DNA of 64,000 bases from Pectobacterium wasabiae CFBP 3304 (GCF_001742185.1 NZ_CP015750.1:4526001-4590000); one strand, 5' to 3'; counted from the first letter of the stretch, positions 1-9,676 are shown. Notes: generated from the sequence alone by a model not told the origin. A program made the numbers and translations.

Positions 1-1418
1 GCAAAATCGCTGAGGTGTCCATCATCGGCTTTGTACTGATGATGCTAGCGATTGTCTACGGTGGTAACATCGCCGCACACCCCTACTGGGGGCCATTCTT
101 CACGCTGAAGGGTACATCACTCACTTGGGTTTTGGTGATCTACGGCTTCGTCGCCTCTGTTTTGCCGGTCTGGCTGCTGCTAGCACCGCGTGATTATCTC
201 TCTACCTTCCTGAAAATTGGGGTGATTATCGGGCTAGCCGTTGGTATCGTGTTCGCGATGCCAGAAATGAAAATGCCCGCCGTCACTCGTTTTATTGACG
301 GCAGCGGCCCTGTCTTCTCAGGCTCGCTGTTCCCCTTCTTGTTTATTACCATCGCCTGCGGCGCGATTTCCGGCTTCCATGCCCTGGTTTCCAGCGGTAC
401 CACGCCTAAGTTAATTGAACGCGAAAGCCATATCCGCTTCATCGGCTATGGGGCGATGCTGATGGAATCCTTCGTGGCTATCATGGCGCTGATTTGTGCC
501 TCGGTTATCGAGCCGGGAATCTATTTCGCCATGAACTCACCTGCTGCCTTGATCGGCACCACGGTTGAGAGCGCTTCGCTGGCCATTAACAGTTGGGGAT
601 TTGTGATTACCCCACAGGAATTGAGTGCGATTGCCAATGACGTCGGCGAAGCCTCTATTCTTTCCCGTGCCGGTGGCGCACCGACCTTTGCGGTGGGTAT
701 GGCCTATATCATCACCGAAATCTTTAACAGCCGGGCGATGATGGCATTCTGGTATCACTTCGCGATTCTGTTTGAAGCGCTGTTCATCTTGACCGCGGTT
801 GACGCCGGGACACGCGCCTGTCGCTTCATGGTGCAGGATCTGGTCGGTATTGCGATTCCGAGATTAGCGAACAGCCATTCCTGGCTGGGGAATCTGGCCG
901 GTACGACCGTTGCCGTTTCCGGTTGGGGGTTCTTTGTGTATCAGGGCGTAATTGACCCGCTGGGCGGTATCAACACACTCTGGCCGCTGTTCGGTATCGG
1001 TAACCAAATGCTGGCATCAATGGCGCTGATTCTCGGCACCGTGGTGTTGTTTAAGATGAAGAAACAACGCTATGCATGGGTGACGATCGTCCCTACCGTC
1101 TGGCTGTTTATTACATCGATGACGGCAGGCTGGCAAAAAATCTTCCACGAAAAACCGAGTATCGGTTTTCTGGCTCAGGCGAAACGCTTCGCAGCAGGCA
1201 TCGAACAGAACACGCTGATCGCGCCAGCCAAATCGATTAAAGATATGGAAACTATCGTTTTCAGTAATCAGATCAACGCTGCGCTGTGCGGGTTCTTTAT
1301 GCTGGTGGCAGTGACGATGCTGGTTTCTGCGTTCTTCGTCATTCGTCGTGCACTCAACAGCAATGAGCCAACGGCAAAAGAAACGCCGATTGTCTTGCGA
1401 GACGGCGCTCAACCTTAA
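1..1418 (+). CDS. CstA-family carbon starvation / pyruvate transporter, 5' truncated by window edge
   Basis: This is the C-terminal two thirds of a CstA/BtsT family inner-membrane transporter. The frame is open from base 3, and the GTG at 15 is internal, not a real start, because family members are about 700 residues long. Conserved family segments are visible: LPVWLLLAPRDYLSTFLKIG, FPFLFITIACG, SGFHAL, SSGTTPK, FWYHFAILFEALFILTAVDAGTR and DPLGGINTLWPLFGI. Many hydrophobic helices are present and it ends in KETP. Known members take up peptides (CstA) or pyruvate with protons (BtsT); the sequence does not let me choose. The small YbdD/YjiX partner usually found downstream is absent, and a terminator hairpin follows. 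Confidence 0.9.
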   Translation, partial: KIAEVSIIGFVLMMLAIVYGGNIAAHPYWGPFFTLKGTSLTWVLVIYGFVASVLPVWLLLAPRDYLSTFLKIGVIIGLAVGIVFAMPEMKMPAVTRFIDGSGPVFSGSLFPFLFITIACGAISGFHALVSSGTTPKLIERESHIRFIGYGAMLMESFVAIMALICASVIEPGIYFAMNSPAALIGTTVESASLAINSWGFVITPQELSAIANDVGEASILSRAGGAPTFAVGMAYIITEIFNSRAMMAFWYHFAILFEALFILTAVDAGTRACRFMVQDLVGIAIPRLANSHSWLGNLAGTTVAVSGWGFFVYQGVIDPLGGINTLWPLFGIGNQMLASMALILGTVVLFKMKKQRYAWVTIVPTVWLFITSMTAGWQKIFHEKPSIGFLAQAKRFAAGIEQNTLIAPAKSIKDMETIVFSNQINAALCGFFMLVAVTMLVSAFFVIRRALNSNEPTAKETPIVLRDGAQP

Positions 1419-1441
1419 ATATCAATGGCATATCCGTTACC

Positions 1442-1467
1442 ATCCCTCCCGCGTGGAGGGATTTTTT
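1442..1467 (+). terminator. Rho-independent terminator of the CstA-family gene
   Basis: An 8-bp stem (1442-1449 with 1455-1462, ATCCCTCC/GGAGGGAT) and a 5-nt loop run directly into a T tract at 1462-1467. It sits 24 bases after the stop codon. Confidence 0.85.
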
Positions 1468-1558
1468 ATGGCGCGCCATCTCTGGGCACCAGCCTTACGA
1501 ATTTAGCACGGAGCTTGTGTCGTACAGGAGCGAGGTCATCAAGCACCACAAATGACAC

Positions 1559-1580
1559 TAGCGCCGCATTGGCGGCGCTA
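1559..1580 (-). terminator. Stem-loop downstream of araD
   Basis: A perfect 9-bp GC-rich stem (1559-1567 with 1572-1580, TAGCGCCGC arm) has a 4-nt loop and lies 38 bases past the araD stop. It lacks a T tract, so it may stabilise the mRNA 3' end or be a weak terminator. Confidence 0.5.
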
Positions 1581-1617
1581 TATGACTTAAAGATAATGAG
1601 GAAGGAACCGCTGCGGT

Positions 1618-2313
1618 TTATTGTCCGTAATAGGCGTTCTTACCGTGCTTACGCAAGTAGTGCTTATCCAACAGCGTTTGCTGCATCTCACCCAACTGAG
1701 GCGTTAACTGGCGCGAGAAAATCCCCATGTAGGCAAGTTCTTCCAGAACCACGGCATTATGCACCGCGTTATCGGCATCTTTCCCCCACGCAAAGGGGCC
1801 ATGCGAATTAACCAATACAGCGGGGACATCCACCGGAGAAATTCCGCGCTGGCGGAAAGTTTCGACGATCACTGTTCCCGTATCCCACTCATAGCGGCCG
1901 TTGATTTCTTCGTCCGTCATCAGGCGCGTACAGGGAATGGGGCCATAAAAGTAGTCCGCGTGTGTGGTTCCCCAGGCGGGGATGTCTTTACCGGCCTGCG
2001 CCCATATCGTGGCATGGCGGGAATGGGTATGCACAATACCGCCGATATCAGCAAATTCCAGATACAGCACACGGTGAGTATCGGTATCTGACGATGGCTT
2101 CTTCGTCCCCTCCACTACTTTGCCACTTTCCAGCTCAACAACGACCATATCCTCCAGCGTCATGGCCGAATACTCCACGCCGGAAGGTTTGATCACCATC
2201 AGGCCGCGCTGCCGATCTACCGCGCTGACGTTTCCCCAAGTAAACGTCACCAAATTATGCTGCGGCAGGGCCAAATTGGCCTCCAACACCTGTCTTTTTA
2301 GCGTTTCTAACAT
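1618..2313 (-). CDS. araD: L-ribulose-5-phosphate 4-epimerase
   Basis: The 231-residue product is the class II aldolase-fold epimerase that interconverts L-ribulose 5-phosphate and D-xylulose 5-phosphate. It matches E. coli AraD along its whole length, including the start [17 protein letters not shown], the zinc-binding [12 protein letters not shown] (HxH) motif, the SHGPFAWG segment that carries a further zinc histidine, and the end [10 protein letters not shown]. UlaF and SgbE are paralogues, but the termini fit AraD best. It stands alone here without araB or araA, so arabinose catabolism must draw on another locus. An arabinose-responsive operator could not be identified upstream. Confidence 0.93.
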   Translation of the reverse strand: MLETLKRQVLEANLALPQHNLVTFTWGNVSAVDRQRGLMVIKPSGVEYSAMTLEDMVVVELESGKVVEGTKKPSSDTDTHRVLYLEFADIGGIVHTHSRHATIWAQAGKDIPAWGTTHADYFYGPIPCTRLMTDEEINGRYEWDTGTVIVETFRQRGISPVDVPAVLVNSHGPFAWGKDADNAVHNAVVLEELAYMGIFSRQLTPQLGEMQQTLLDKHYLRKHGKNAYYGQ

Positions 2314-2649
2314 AATCAGCCTCCCATCGACGCGATAACACCATTCTCGCGGCCTGACGAATTCGTCGCTATGGGCTAAATCGCTAAAGACCTAGCGGTG
2401 TTCTGCTATGGAAAAAAGAAAGAGACACGCCACAGAATTGCGCAAAAAACAGTCAACCTTATCAAATATTGCTATCGTTAAAGTAGTGTCTGGGAATTAG
2501 GATTTTTTACCTGTCGTCGTTTTTTCCGATGATTATACTTGTCATCAGGCGGTAACAGGCTGCATTTCTTTATTTAATACCGCAAAAATCACTTTGTTCG
2601 ATATTTTCCTCACAAGAAACGTGAGACTAAGAGCAGAAAGGGGAAGAAA
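2314..2649. other. Divergent araD/osmB intergenic region
   Basis: This 336-bp AT-rich spacer holds the promoters of two divergent genes. A clear Shine-Dalgarno sequence (AAAGGGGAAG) lies just before the osmB start at 2650. No RNA gene or ORF was recognised. Confidence 0.6.
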
Positions 2650-2865
2650 ATGAAATTAAACAAACGTTTTGCGACAGCCGCTCTGGCAATTACGCTCGCT
2701 GTTACGCTCGCAGGTTGTTCAAACATGTCGAAACGTGACCGTAATACCGCAATTGGTGCCGGTGCTGGCGCGGTTGGTGGGGCTATCTTAACGGATGGCG
2801 GAACATTAGGAACGCTGGGCGGTGCTGCCATCGGCGGGCTGATTGGCCGTCAGGTCGGTAAATAA
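2650..2865 (+). CDS. osmB: Osmotically inducible lipoprotein OsmB
   Basis: This is a 71-residue lipoprotein with a basic N-terminus, a hydrophobic signal and the lipobox LAGC, with lipidated Cys at residue 23. It is followed by SKRDRNTAIGAGAGAVGGA and a glycine-zipper stretch, nearly identical to E. coli OsmB. Family members are outer-membrane lipoproteins induced by osmotic stress and by the Rcs/RpoS systems. It has its own terminator and is convergent with yciH across an ERIC repeat, keeping the E. coli neighbourhood osmB-yciH-pyrF. The next amino acid after the lipidated Cys is Ser, which predicts outer-membrane sorting. Confidence 0.95.
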   Translation: MKLNKRFATAALAITLAVTLAGCSNMSKRDRNTAIGAGAGAVGGAILTDGGTLGTLGGAAIGGLIGRQVGK

Positions 2866-2874
2866 CGAATTTAT

Positions 2875-2910
2875 AGCAGCAGGTTCACGGGAGTAAACCT
2901 GCTGCTTTTT
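2875..2910 (+). terminator. osmB Rho-independent terminator
   Basis: A perfect 11-bp stem (2875-2885 with 2896-2906) with a 10-nt loop is followed by TTTTT (2906-2910), 9 bases after the osmB stop. Confidence 0.9.
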
Positions 2911-3035
2911 ATACTCGTCATACTTCAAGCTGCATGCATGTTGGCTACGCTCACTCACCCGAATCACTTACCTGAGTAAGCTCATCGGGATTCCCTCTCT
3001 TGCCGCCTTCATGCAACTCGAATTATTTAGAGTAT
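2911..3035. repeat. ERIC (intergenic repeat unit) element
   Basis: This 125-bp imperfect palindrome starts ATACTCGTCATACTTCAAGC and ends GAATTATTTAGAGTAT. Its core (ACTCACCCGAATCACTTAC..GTAAGCTCATCGGGATTC) resembles the ERIC centre used for ERIC-PCR primers. It fills the space between the convergent osmB and yciH genes, the usual location for these non-autonomous elements. Confidence 0.9.
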
Positions 3036-3046
3036 ATCTACAATGA

Positions 3047-3376
3047 TTAGCCACCAGCCAGCTTGACCTTCATCCCCTTCGCTTCCAGAAGTTGTTTTAG
3101 CAGGTCGCGTTTATCTCCCTGAATTTCTATCACGCCCTCTTTCACTGAACCGCCGCAGCCGCATTTTTTCTTCAACTCAGCAGCCAGCTTATCCAACGCC
3201 GCATCATCAAGATCGAGGCCATTAATCAGGCATACCCCCTTGCCTTTGCGCCCACTGGTCTGACGCTGGATACGCACGATGCCATCGCCTTTTGGTCGAA
3301 CTACTTTTTCTTCTTCCGGCGTAATGCGCCCAGTTTCTGTGGAGTAAACCAGTTGACTGTTTTTATCATGATTCAT
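3047..3376 (-). CDS. yciH: SUI1/eIF1-like translation factor YciH
   Basis: This 109-residue protein has the SUI1 fold. Visible family features are the ETGRI N-terminal segment, the basic loop [32 protein letters not shown] and a C-terminal [10 protein letters not shown]. The archaeal and eukaryotic relative eIF1 checks start codons; bacterial YciH is thought to discriminate against aberrant initiation complexes, but this is less certain. Its ATG overlaps the pyrF stop (ATGA), so the two are probably translationally coupled, as in E. coli. Confidence 0.95.
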   Translation of the reverse strand: MNHDKNSQLVYSTETGRITPEEEKVVRPKGDGIVRIQRQTSGRKGKGVCLINGLDLDDAALDKLAAELKKKCGCGGSVKEGVIEIQGDKRDLLKQLLEAKGMKVKLAGG

Positions 3377-4116
3377 GATGAAGCACCGTTTAACAGCGAC
3401 GCACGAATATCACGTAGCGTCCGCGCTGGATCGGCCGATTGGGTGATCGGACGCCCAATTACCATATAATCCACGCCCGCCTGCTGCGCCTGAACGGGCG
3501 TCATAATACGGCGTTGATCGCCAACATCGCTGCCAGCGGGGCGAATCCCCGGCGTGACCAGCTTAAATGACTGACCACATACCTGCTTCAACCGCTGTGC
3601 TTCATGCGCAGAACACACCACGCCATCCAGCCCGCTGTTATGCGTTAGCACAGCCAGTCTTTCCGCCTGCTCAGCAGGACTGACGGTAATGCCAAGTCCG
3701 CGTAAATCCTCTTCGTCCATGCTGGTCAACACCGTTACGGCAATCAACAGTGGTGCATCTTTACCAAACGGCACCAGCGCTTCTTTCGCTGCCGTCATCA
3801 TACGTGAACCGCCGCTGGCGTGAACATTCACCATCCACACGCCAAGATCGGCAGATGCCGCCACGGCGTGAGCGACGGTGTTCGGAATATCGTGGAATTT
3901 CAGATCGAGAAACACATCAAAGCCGCGCTGCTGTAACGTCTGTACGAATTGTGGGCCAAATAAGGTAAACATCTCTTTGCCTACCTTCAAACGGCAATCC
4001 TGCGGATCGATACGGTCAACAAACGACAGCGCCGCATCCTGACTAGCGTAGTCCAACGCGACAACAATCGGGGATGATACCGCTTGATTCTTTTGCTGTA
4101 GATTCTCGTTTTTCAT
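3373..4116 (-). CDS. pyrF: Orotidine 5'-phosphate decarboxylase
   Basis: The enzyme catalyses the last step of UMP synthesis, decarboxylating OMP in the cytoplasm. The 247-residue protein shows the (beta/alpha)8 family signatures: VALDYAS at the N-terminus, the catalytic Asp-Lys-Asp segment [11 protein letters not shown], a VTPGIRP loop and [10 protein letters not shown] for phosphate binding. The length is normal. It follows lapB in the lapA-lapB-pyrF-yciH order and overlaps yciH by 4 bases. Confidence 0.97.
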   Translation of the reverse strand: MKNENLQQKNQAVSSPIVVALDYASQDAALSFVDRIDPQDCRLKVGKEMFTLFGPQFVQTLQQRGFDVFLDLKFHDIPNTVAHAVAASADLGVWMVNVHASGGSRMMTAAKEALVPFGKDAPLLIAVTVLTSMDEEDLRGLGITVSPAEQAERLAVLTHNSGLDGVVCSAHEAQRLKQVCGQSFKLVTPGIRPAGSDVGDQRRIMTPVQAQQAGVDYMVIGRPITQSADPARTLRDIRASLLNGASS

Positions 4117-4299
4117 TCGTCACCCAGTCTTTTGCGAAGCTAAAATTCCCGCCGCATTCTACATGTCCCGTCCCTGAAATCCCAGCGGCCTGAAGACGAA
4201 TGCCGTTAAAGACGTTGGCTGAAACGGAAATCACACACAACGCTTTGCATGTTGTAACTAAAGTGCATTAAAATAATATCAACTTGATATCGTGAGATA

Positions 4300-5469
4300 T
4301 TATTGCCCGTCTAGTCCACGGATCGGCTTCACGCTGGCCCAGGTACGACAGGAAGGACATTGCCAATAGAGCGATTGTGACGTGAAACCGCATTTGCGGC
4401 AGCTGTAGCGAGGTTTGGTGCGAATTTGTTCGCCTACCATGTCACGCAATCCCTGAAGATTTTCTTTTGTTCGTCCGTCTTCCGCTTCATGCAGGTGAAA
4501 ATCCATCAGGCGATGGAACACGCGCATCGTGGGGTGACGTTGAAGCTGTCGGTTAATATAAGCCTGTGCGACCTCCGCACCCTCTTCTTTTTCGAGGATG
4601 TCGGCCAGCATCAATTCCGCCGTTGCGCCGGTATTTTCTTCTACGCAGCGTTTGAGGAAGTTCGCCCAATCCAAAGGCTTATCTAAATGCTGATAGCACT
4701 CCTGTAGCATCGGCAGCGTTTCACTAACCAGCTCTTTATCCTGATCGAGAACCTGTCGCAACGCTTCCACAGCGCGCGAATGATCCTGCTGCGCCATGTA
4801 GATGCGTCCCATCATGATAGACGCACGAGCGCACTGATTGTCCGCCGTCGCCCCTTTCTTCAGGAGCGTTAGCGCTTTATCCAAATCGTCGCTGCCCATC
4901 GCCAGTAGTGCCAACTCACAGTAAAAATGAGCGATGTCCACGCGGAGCTGATCTTTACCCATCTTGACCAGTTTTTCCGCAACATCGATTGCCGTCTGCC
5001 AGTCACTGGTTGCCTGATGGATTTGCAATAGTTGCTGCAAGGCGCTGCGTCGAAAATCTTCTTCATCCACCAACTGATTGAAAATCTCTTCGGCGCGGTC
5101 ATACAACCCCGCGGCCATATAGTCGCGCCCCAACTGTTGCACCGCCAACAGGCGTTGTTCAAACGTTAATGATGCGCTTTCGGTTAGCGCCTGATGGATG
5201 CGGATCGCACGATCAACTTCGCCACGCGAACGAAACAAATTGCCGAGTGTAAGATGGGCTTCAAAGGTGTTGCTGTCATCCTTGAGCATGTCGAGGAACA
5301 GTTCCACCGCCTTATCCTGCTGATTAGACAACAAAAAGTTGACCCCGGTGACATACTCACGGGACAGGCGGTTGGATTCCTGCTCTTTGTCCTGCTGCGC
5401 ACTTCTGCGACCCATGTACCAGCCATAAGCGGCGGCCACGGGCAGCAACAGAAACAGCAGTTCTAACAT
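4300..5469 (-). CDS. lapB: Lipopolysaccharide assembly protein B
   Basis: This 389-residue protein is anchored by a single N-terminal helix (MLELLFLLLPVAAAYGWYMG). A cytoplasmic array of TPR repeats follows (for example AHLTLGNLFRSRGEVDRAI and RASIMMGRIYMAQQDHSRA). It ends in a rubredoxin-like metal site with two CxxC pairs (CRKCGF and CPSCRTW). In E. coli LapB (YciM) directs FtsH to degrade LpxC and so sets the LPS level. lapA lies 12 bases upstream, so the two form an operon. Confidence 0.96.
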   Translation of the reverse strand: MLELLFLLLPVAAAYGWYMGRRSAQQDKEQESNRLSREYVTGVNFLLSNQQDKAVELFLDMLKDDSNTFEAHLTLGNLFRSRGEVDRAIRIHQALTESASLTFEQRLLAVQQLGRDYMAAGLYDRAEEIFNQLVDEEDFRRSALQQLLQIHQATSDWQTAIDVAEKLVKMGKDQLRVDIAHFYCELALLAMGSDDLDKALTLLKKGATADNQCARASIMMGRIYMAQQDHSRAVEALRQVLDQDKELVSETLPMLQECYQHLDKPLDWANFLKRCVEENTGATAELMLADILEKEEGAEVAQAYINRQLQRHPTMRVFHRLMDFHLHEAEDGRTKENLQGLRDMVGEQIRTKPRYSCRKCGFTSQSLYWQCPSCRTWASVKPIRGLDGQ

Positions 5470-5481
5470 AGAGAGAATTCC

Positions 5482-5787
5482 TTAGTGGGTGACCGTCTGC
5501 TCTGGCACCACATTCTCCTCGGTGGAGGTAGAAAGCTGTTGTTCCAGACGCTTGATTTTACGTTGTGCACGGCCAAGCGCAATGCGTTGACGCAGATAAA
5601 ACAGACCACAAATAACCCAGCCAAGGCCAAAGCCCAGAGCAAATAGCGTGGCGAGCAGTGTGGAGATAGAATACTCCCCCCGCGCCAGCAGATAGTTAAA
5701 TGTCACAACCTGATCGTTGTGCGCACCCAGTGTGACAGAAATGATGAATATCGCTAGCACGAGTAAAAAAATCAGCAAATATTTCAC
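5482..5787 (-). CDS. lapA: Lipopolysaccharide assembly protein A
   Basis: This 101-residue inner-membrane protein has two hydrophobic segments (about residues 3-20 and 40-65), a short periplasmic loop containing AHNDQVVTFNYLLARGEY, and a charged cytoplasmic coiled coil (RAQRKIKRLEQQL). Size, topology and position before lapB match E. coli YciS/LapA, which works with LapB in LPS homeostasis. The pgpB gene, adjacent in E. coli, here lies about 11 kb away beyond the sugar island. Confidence 0.94.
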   Translation of the reverse strand: MKYLLIFLLVLAIFIISVTLGAHNDQVVTFNYLLARGEYSISTLLATLFALGFGLGWVICGLFYLRQRIALGRAQRKIKRLEQQLSTSTEENVVPEQTVTH

Positions 5788-5986
5788 ATTTTCCTTCCTG
5801 TGATATCCATTAACCGGATGAATTATGCCAAATTTTGGCGACCAACCCCATTAAATTACCATGTCCAGCACAGACAGGGAAATCATGGTATCAGTCCAAT
5901 TTTTTGCCATCGTCTTTGCCATCACACTTATCACGGTACGAAAGCCGAAAATAAGAACCGCACGCCACCGCCGTCTGCGCTTGTTA

Positions 5987-6006
5987 TTTATTCTGTGCTG
6001 AATAAA
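5987..6006. promoter_or_regulatory. Inverted repeat before the SorC-type regulator
   Basis: TTTATTC-N6-GAATAAA (5987-5993 and 6000-6006) lies 34 bases before the regulator start. Its half-sites resemble the GAATA/TATTC arms found upstream of the island's transport and transketolase genes, which would fit autoregulation. This is inferred from sequence alone. Confidence 0.35.
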
Positions 6007-6039
6007 AATGACAGCAGCATGCCAGCAAGGGGGAAAGTC

Positions 6040-6984
6040 ATGTCAAAGCAGGACGAACAGCGATTATTGGTCAAGATCGCTACGCTCTATTATAGCGAAG
6101 GGATGAAACAAGCAGAAATTGCCGCGTCACTCCATTTGTCACAGTCTTTTGTATCCCGCGCTATCACGCGCTGTGTTAAAGAAGGTGTGGTCAAAATCAG
6201 CGTAATTCAACCCCCGAACATGTTCATGGGGCTGGAATCCGCGATTCAAAAGCGTTACGGCATCGATCAGGCCATCGTGGTAGATGTCGCCGACAACGCC
6301 ACGCTGGCACAAATCAAGCAGGCAATTGGTTCCGCGGCCGCGCACTATGTCCAAACCAGCATCCGTCCTGACGATTTGGTCGGCATCTCATCCTGGAGTA
6401 GCACACTGCGGGCGATGGTGGATAGCCTGCACCCGCAAAGCGTCAAAGCGCAGGGCGTCATCCAACTGTTGGGCGGCGTGGGGCCAAATGGCAATGTGCA
6501 GGCGACCATTCTGACGCAAACGTTAGCCAACCAGCTAAGTTGTCCGGCCTATCTCTTACCCGCGCAGAGCATTGAACGTTCGGTGGAAGATCGCGCCCGT
6601 TTGGTGACCAGCGATGAGGTTTCCAGCGTGGTCGACAAATTTAGCGAAGTGAGCCTGGCGCTCGTGGGCATCGGCGTGCTGGAGCCGTCGCAATTACTGA
6701 AAAATTCCGGTAACTATTATCACGAAGCGATGCTGCACCAGTTGGCCGAACGCGGTGCCGTGGGGGATTTATGCCTGCATTACTACAACGCGGAAGGCGA
6801 ACCGGTGTTACAAGACGATGAAGATCCGGTGATTGGTATGGCGTTACCACAGCTACGTCTGTGTCCGCGCGTGGTCGCACTGGCAGGCGGTGTCGAGAAG
6901 AGTGCGGCGATTCGCGGCGCATTAACTGGCCACTATGTTGATGTGTTGATTACCGATCGATTAACCGCCGAGACGCTGATCTAA
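6040..6984 (+). CDS. SorC/DeoR-type (sugar-binding) transcriptional regulator of the apiose-type island
   Basis: This 314-residue regulator has an N-terminal helix-turn-helix (KIATLYYSEGMKQAEIAASL, then HLSQSFVSRAITRCVKEGVV) and a C-terminal SorC-type sugar-phosphate-binding domain (DDLVGISSWSSTLRAMV, the LLGGVG loop, GIGVLEPSQLL, ALAGGVEKSAAIRGAL). I start at ATG 6040, which follows AAGGGGG at good spacing; the open frame reaches further upstream but without family similarity. It converges on the catabolic genes and is the obvious candidate to control them. The effector is unknown; a phosphorylated pathway intermediate is typical of the family. Confidence 0.85.
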   Translation: MSKQDEQRLLVKIATLYYSEGMKQAEIAASLHLSQSFVSRAITRCVKEGVVKISVIQPPNMFMGLESAIQKRYGIDQAIVVDVADNATLAQIKQAIGSAAAHYVQTSIRPDDLVGISSWSSTLRAMVDSLHPQSVKAQGVIQLLGGVGPNGNVQATILTQTLANQLSCPAYLLPAQSIERSVEDRARLVTSDEVSSVVDKFSEVSLALVGIGVLEPSQLLKNSGNYYHEAMLHQLAERGAVGDLCLHYYNAEGEPVLQDDEDPVIGMALPQLRLCPRVVALAGGVEKSAAIRGALTGHYVDVLITDRLTAETLI

Positions 6985-6993
6985 TAGACTTAT

Positions 6994-7019
6994 CACCCGG
7001 CGGTTTATGCCGCCGGGTG
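6994..7019. terminator. Stem-loop between convergent genes
   Basis: A perfect 10-bp GC-rich stem (6994-7003 with 7010-7019) and a 6-nt loop lie between the regulator and the isomerase gene. There is no strong T tract, so termination could act on either strand or be Rho-assisted. Confidence 0.55.
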
Positions 7020-7101
7020 TGATGTACCGCGAAGATGGCGTCACGATAACGTCAGGCGCAGAATAATTCCCCTATTCCAAGCCTGACGAACCTTACCGCA
7101 G

Positions 7102-8100
7102 CTACTCGTTAACGTTAATGGATGACAGCAACGCGTCCTGTACAATCCGCTGAGCCTGTAACGGGTTTTGCGCTTCCTGTGCCGCCTGAAGCGCCGGAAT
7201 ATCCAGTTTGTCCAGCGCGCGATAGATATGCTTCAAGAAACGAATGGACAGTTGCGCCGCCTCAACGTGATTCTCACGGAACGGGAACTGATCGAGCTGC
7301 CACACGCCCTGCCAATTGTTGATTTTCAGCACGTAGAAAAACTCGAAAATCTCGGTCATGTGCACGGTGCCGACTACCAAATCATCATCCCAACCGCGCA
7401 GATTGTCATTCACATCCATGCCGAATAGCCGACCGCGATCGATAATCAACTGGGCAGAATCCGCTGGTGATTCGCCGCCATACAGTGCATGGCCGAAGTC
7501 CAGTAGCACGCCAACGTTATCTAACCCGATATCTTCAATCCCCAACAGCGTTCTCGCGGCGGAATCCCAGGTCATTTTCACGCGCGGCTCGCGCGGTTTG
7601 TACTCGATGGCGAATTTCACATCCGGGTTAGCGCCTGCAAGATCGCGCATGCCATCAACCGCCAGCTTCCACAGGTTTTTATGACTAACCTGGAACGGAT
7701 AATCCCAACCATCCTGTCCCGGCCAGACTTTAACGTAATTCGCCCCCAGTTCACGCACAATGCCAGCAGATTCGTGCATCAGATCAAATGCCGCAGCCCG
7801 AGCGGCCGGATCGGGATTGGTGAAAGCGCCACGCGACCACTTTTGCAGGTAAATTTCCGGCGTGATGCCAATCGCTTTCAGCCCTGCATCCTTCAGCGCG
7901 TCTTTCACTTCGCTCAGTGTGACGCCCGGCGTGAAGGGATAAGGCAGATCGACATAGGAAAGTTCGCCGACTTCTTTCGCTGCTTTGATCTGATCGATCG
8001 TACTCAAAGCCGGGCCGTAGCCGTCCACCGCGTAGCGGTCGATATAATTCGCAAAATGCCACAAACCGGCACCAAATTCAGGGTAGTTATACGTTGCCAT
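7102..8100 (-). CDS. Sugar isomerase, xylose-isomerase-like TIM barrel; candidate D-apiose isomerase
   Basis: This 332-residue TIM-barrel protein belongs to the sugar phosphate isomerase/epimerase (AP-endonuclease 2-like) superfamily. Likely metal ligands are visible in [11 protein letters not shown] (Glu), [15 protein letters not shown] (Asp/His) and GMDVNDN (Asp). It is the last gene of the minus-strand island, 83 bases after the kinase gene. The described non-oxidative D-apiose pathway uses an isomerase, a kinase and a two-subunit transketolase, and the neighbours here are exactly these, so D-apiose to D-apulose is the favoured reaction. L-rhamnose or another ketose/aldose pair cannot be ruled out from sequence alone. 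Confidence 0.75.
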   Translation of the reverse strand: MATYNYPEFGAGLWHFANYIDRYAVDGYGPALSTIDQIKAAKEVGELSYVDLPYPFTPGVTLSEVKDALKDAGLKAIGITPEIYLQKWSRGAFTNPDPAARAAAFDLMHESAGIVRELGANYVKVWPGQDGWDYPFQVSHKNLWKLAVDGMRDLAGANPDVKFAIEYKPREPRVKMTWDSAARTLLGIEDIGLDNVGVLLDFGHALYGGESPADSAQLIIDRGRLFGMDVNDNLRGWDDDLVVGTVHMTEIFEFFYVLKINNWQGVWQLDQFPFRENHVEAAQLSIRFLKHIYRALDKLDIPALQAAQEAQNPLQAQRIVQDALLSSINVNE

Positions 8101-8183
8101 AATAAAGTCACCTCTTTAATTTATAAGATATTGAGCTGCTTATCTTTCTTGCGTATCGGATAGGTTCTTACTGTTAAAAATAA

Positions 8184-9674
8184 TCATGATGCAGGCCGCA
8201 GACGTGCACGCGCCACTGCCGTGCGCCACTGTTGATAGCTCTCCAGAATGACGTGATTCACCGCCGACGGTTCGATAACTTCGACCTCTCGCGGTAGCGC
8301 GGCGATCTGTTCGTTGTGTTCCCACCATCCCAGCATCTTGCCGCCCAAGTACGCCGCCCCCAGCGCAGATACTTCCGCGTTGTGATTGCGAATCAGAGGG
8401 CGCTGTAATAAGTCGGCCTGAAACTGCATCAGCCAGCGGTTTTGCGTCGCGCCACCGTCAACGCGCAGAGCGGGTAACGCGGCCTGCGATACCTGCTCCA
8501 TAGCGAAAAAAACGTCAGCAATTTGATAGGCAATCGCTTCAAGCCCGGCACGGGCGATGATGGCAGGTGTGGTGGCGTCGCATAAACCACACAGCAAGCC
8601 GCGTGCTTGCACATCCCAATAGGGCGCACCCAGCCCGGATAAGGCAGGAACAAAGAAAACGCCCTGATTCGATTCGGCGCTGAGCGCCAGTTCGGTCAGT
8701 TGCGTAACAGAAGGGACGCCCAGCATCTGCCCAATCCAGGCAAAACCCGATCCGGTATGCGTAATGTTGCCTTCCAGCGCGTAGCGCAATTCGCCATCGT
8801 GCCAGGCAATCGTGGTGCTGAGCCCGGCGGCGTGAAGATGTGGCGTGTTGATGGTGGTCATCAGCGACGAGCCGGTTCCGTATGTCGCCTTGATTGCACT
8901 GCTTTGGTTGATGCCCTGCCCGTACAGCGCAGCATGGGAATCGCCAATCAGCGCCACGATCGGTACGCCAGCAGCCAGCCCGCTGATACCCGTCACGCCG
9001 GTGTGACCATGCAGCGCCGAGGAAGGCGTAACAGCAGGCAGGCAAACGCTGGGGATACCGAACAGCGCCAGCAGATCCTCATCCCAACAGCCACGATGGA
9101 TATTGAACAGTTGGGTTCTCGCCGCGTTGGAATAGTCGGTGGAGTACGCCCGCCCGCCGCTAAACTGCCAGTTAAGCCAGCAGTCCACCGTCCCGATGCA
9201 CAACTCCCCCTGCATCGCTCGGGCAACGCCGTTTGGCAGTTCAGCCAGCATGGCATGAAGTTTGGCTGCGGGAAAAAGCGGATCGACTTGCAGTCCGGTA
9301 CGGGATTCGATCAGACGAGCTTCGGCACTATCCTGCAATGCCTGACAGAATTTCTCGGCACGGCGATCTTGCCAGCTAACCAGCGGTGTCAGCGGTTTTC
9401 CGGTTTGCCTGTCCCAAATCAGCACCGATTCACGCTGATTGCTAATCGCAACACCCACCACCTGAGCGCGGTGTAATGACGACAGGCAGGTTTCCGCGGC
9501 CTGACAAACCGCACGCCAAATCGCCATCGCATCCTGTTCGGCCCTACCCGGCTGCGGATGTGCCACCTGCAAGGCAACAGCCGCTTTAGCCAGAATTCGC
9601 CCTCGCTCATCGACGGCAATCGCCTTAGCGTTCGTCGTCCCTTCATCGATTGCCAAAATAACCGGCGTAAACAT
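8184..9674 (-). CDS. FGGY-family carbohydrate kinase; candidate D-apulose kinase
   Basis: This 496-residue sugar kinase has the ASKHA fold. The N-terminal phosphate loop is VILAIDEGTTNAKAIAVDE, the middle holds GDSHAALYGQG and TYGTGSSLM, and the C-terminal half has LRVDGGATQNRWLMQFQADL, the FGGY signature region. I choose ATG 9674 because GGGAGG sits 6 bases upstream; ATG 9677 would overlap the preceding stop. The glycerol-kinase-like sequence together with the transketolase pair points to phosphorylation of D-apulose at C4. Other FGGY substrates (xylulose, erythritol) fit the neighbourhood less well. Confidence 0.82.
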   Translation of the reverse strand: MFTPVILAIDEGTTNAKAIAVDERGRILAKAAVALQVAHPQPGRAEQDAMAIWRAVCQAAETCLSSLHRAQVVGVAISNQRESVLIWDRQTGKPLTPLVSWQDRRAEKFCQALQDSAEARLIESRTGLQVDPLFPAAKLHAMLAELPNGVARAMQGELCIGTVDCWLNWQFSGGRAYSTDYSNAARTQLFNIHRGCWDEDLLALFGIPSVCLPAVTPSSALHGHTGVTGISGLAAGVPIVALIGDSHAALYGQGINQSSAIKATYGTGSSLMTTINTPHLHAAGLSTTIAWHDGELRYALEGNITHTGSGFAWIGQMLGVPSVTQLTELALSAESNQGVFFVPALSGLGAPYWDVQARGLLCGLCDATTPAIIARAGLEAIAYQIADVFFAMEQVSQAALPALRVDGGATQNRWLMQFQADLLQRPLIRNHNAEVSALGAAYLGGKMLGWWEHNEQIAALPREVEVIEPSAVNHVILESYQQWRTAVARARLRPAS

Positions 9675-9676
9675 CA

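Noticed and set aside
1425..1811. 128-residue plus-strand frame after the CstA-family gene, possibly a YbdD/YjiX partner
   Set aside because: It runs through the terminator and antisense to araD, and its sequence lacks YbdD features.
2470..2560. RcsB box before osmB
   Set aside because: GGGAATTAGGA only loosely resembles the RcsAB/RcsB consensus and the promoter start is unknown.
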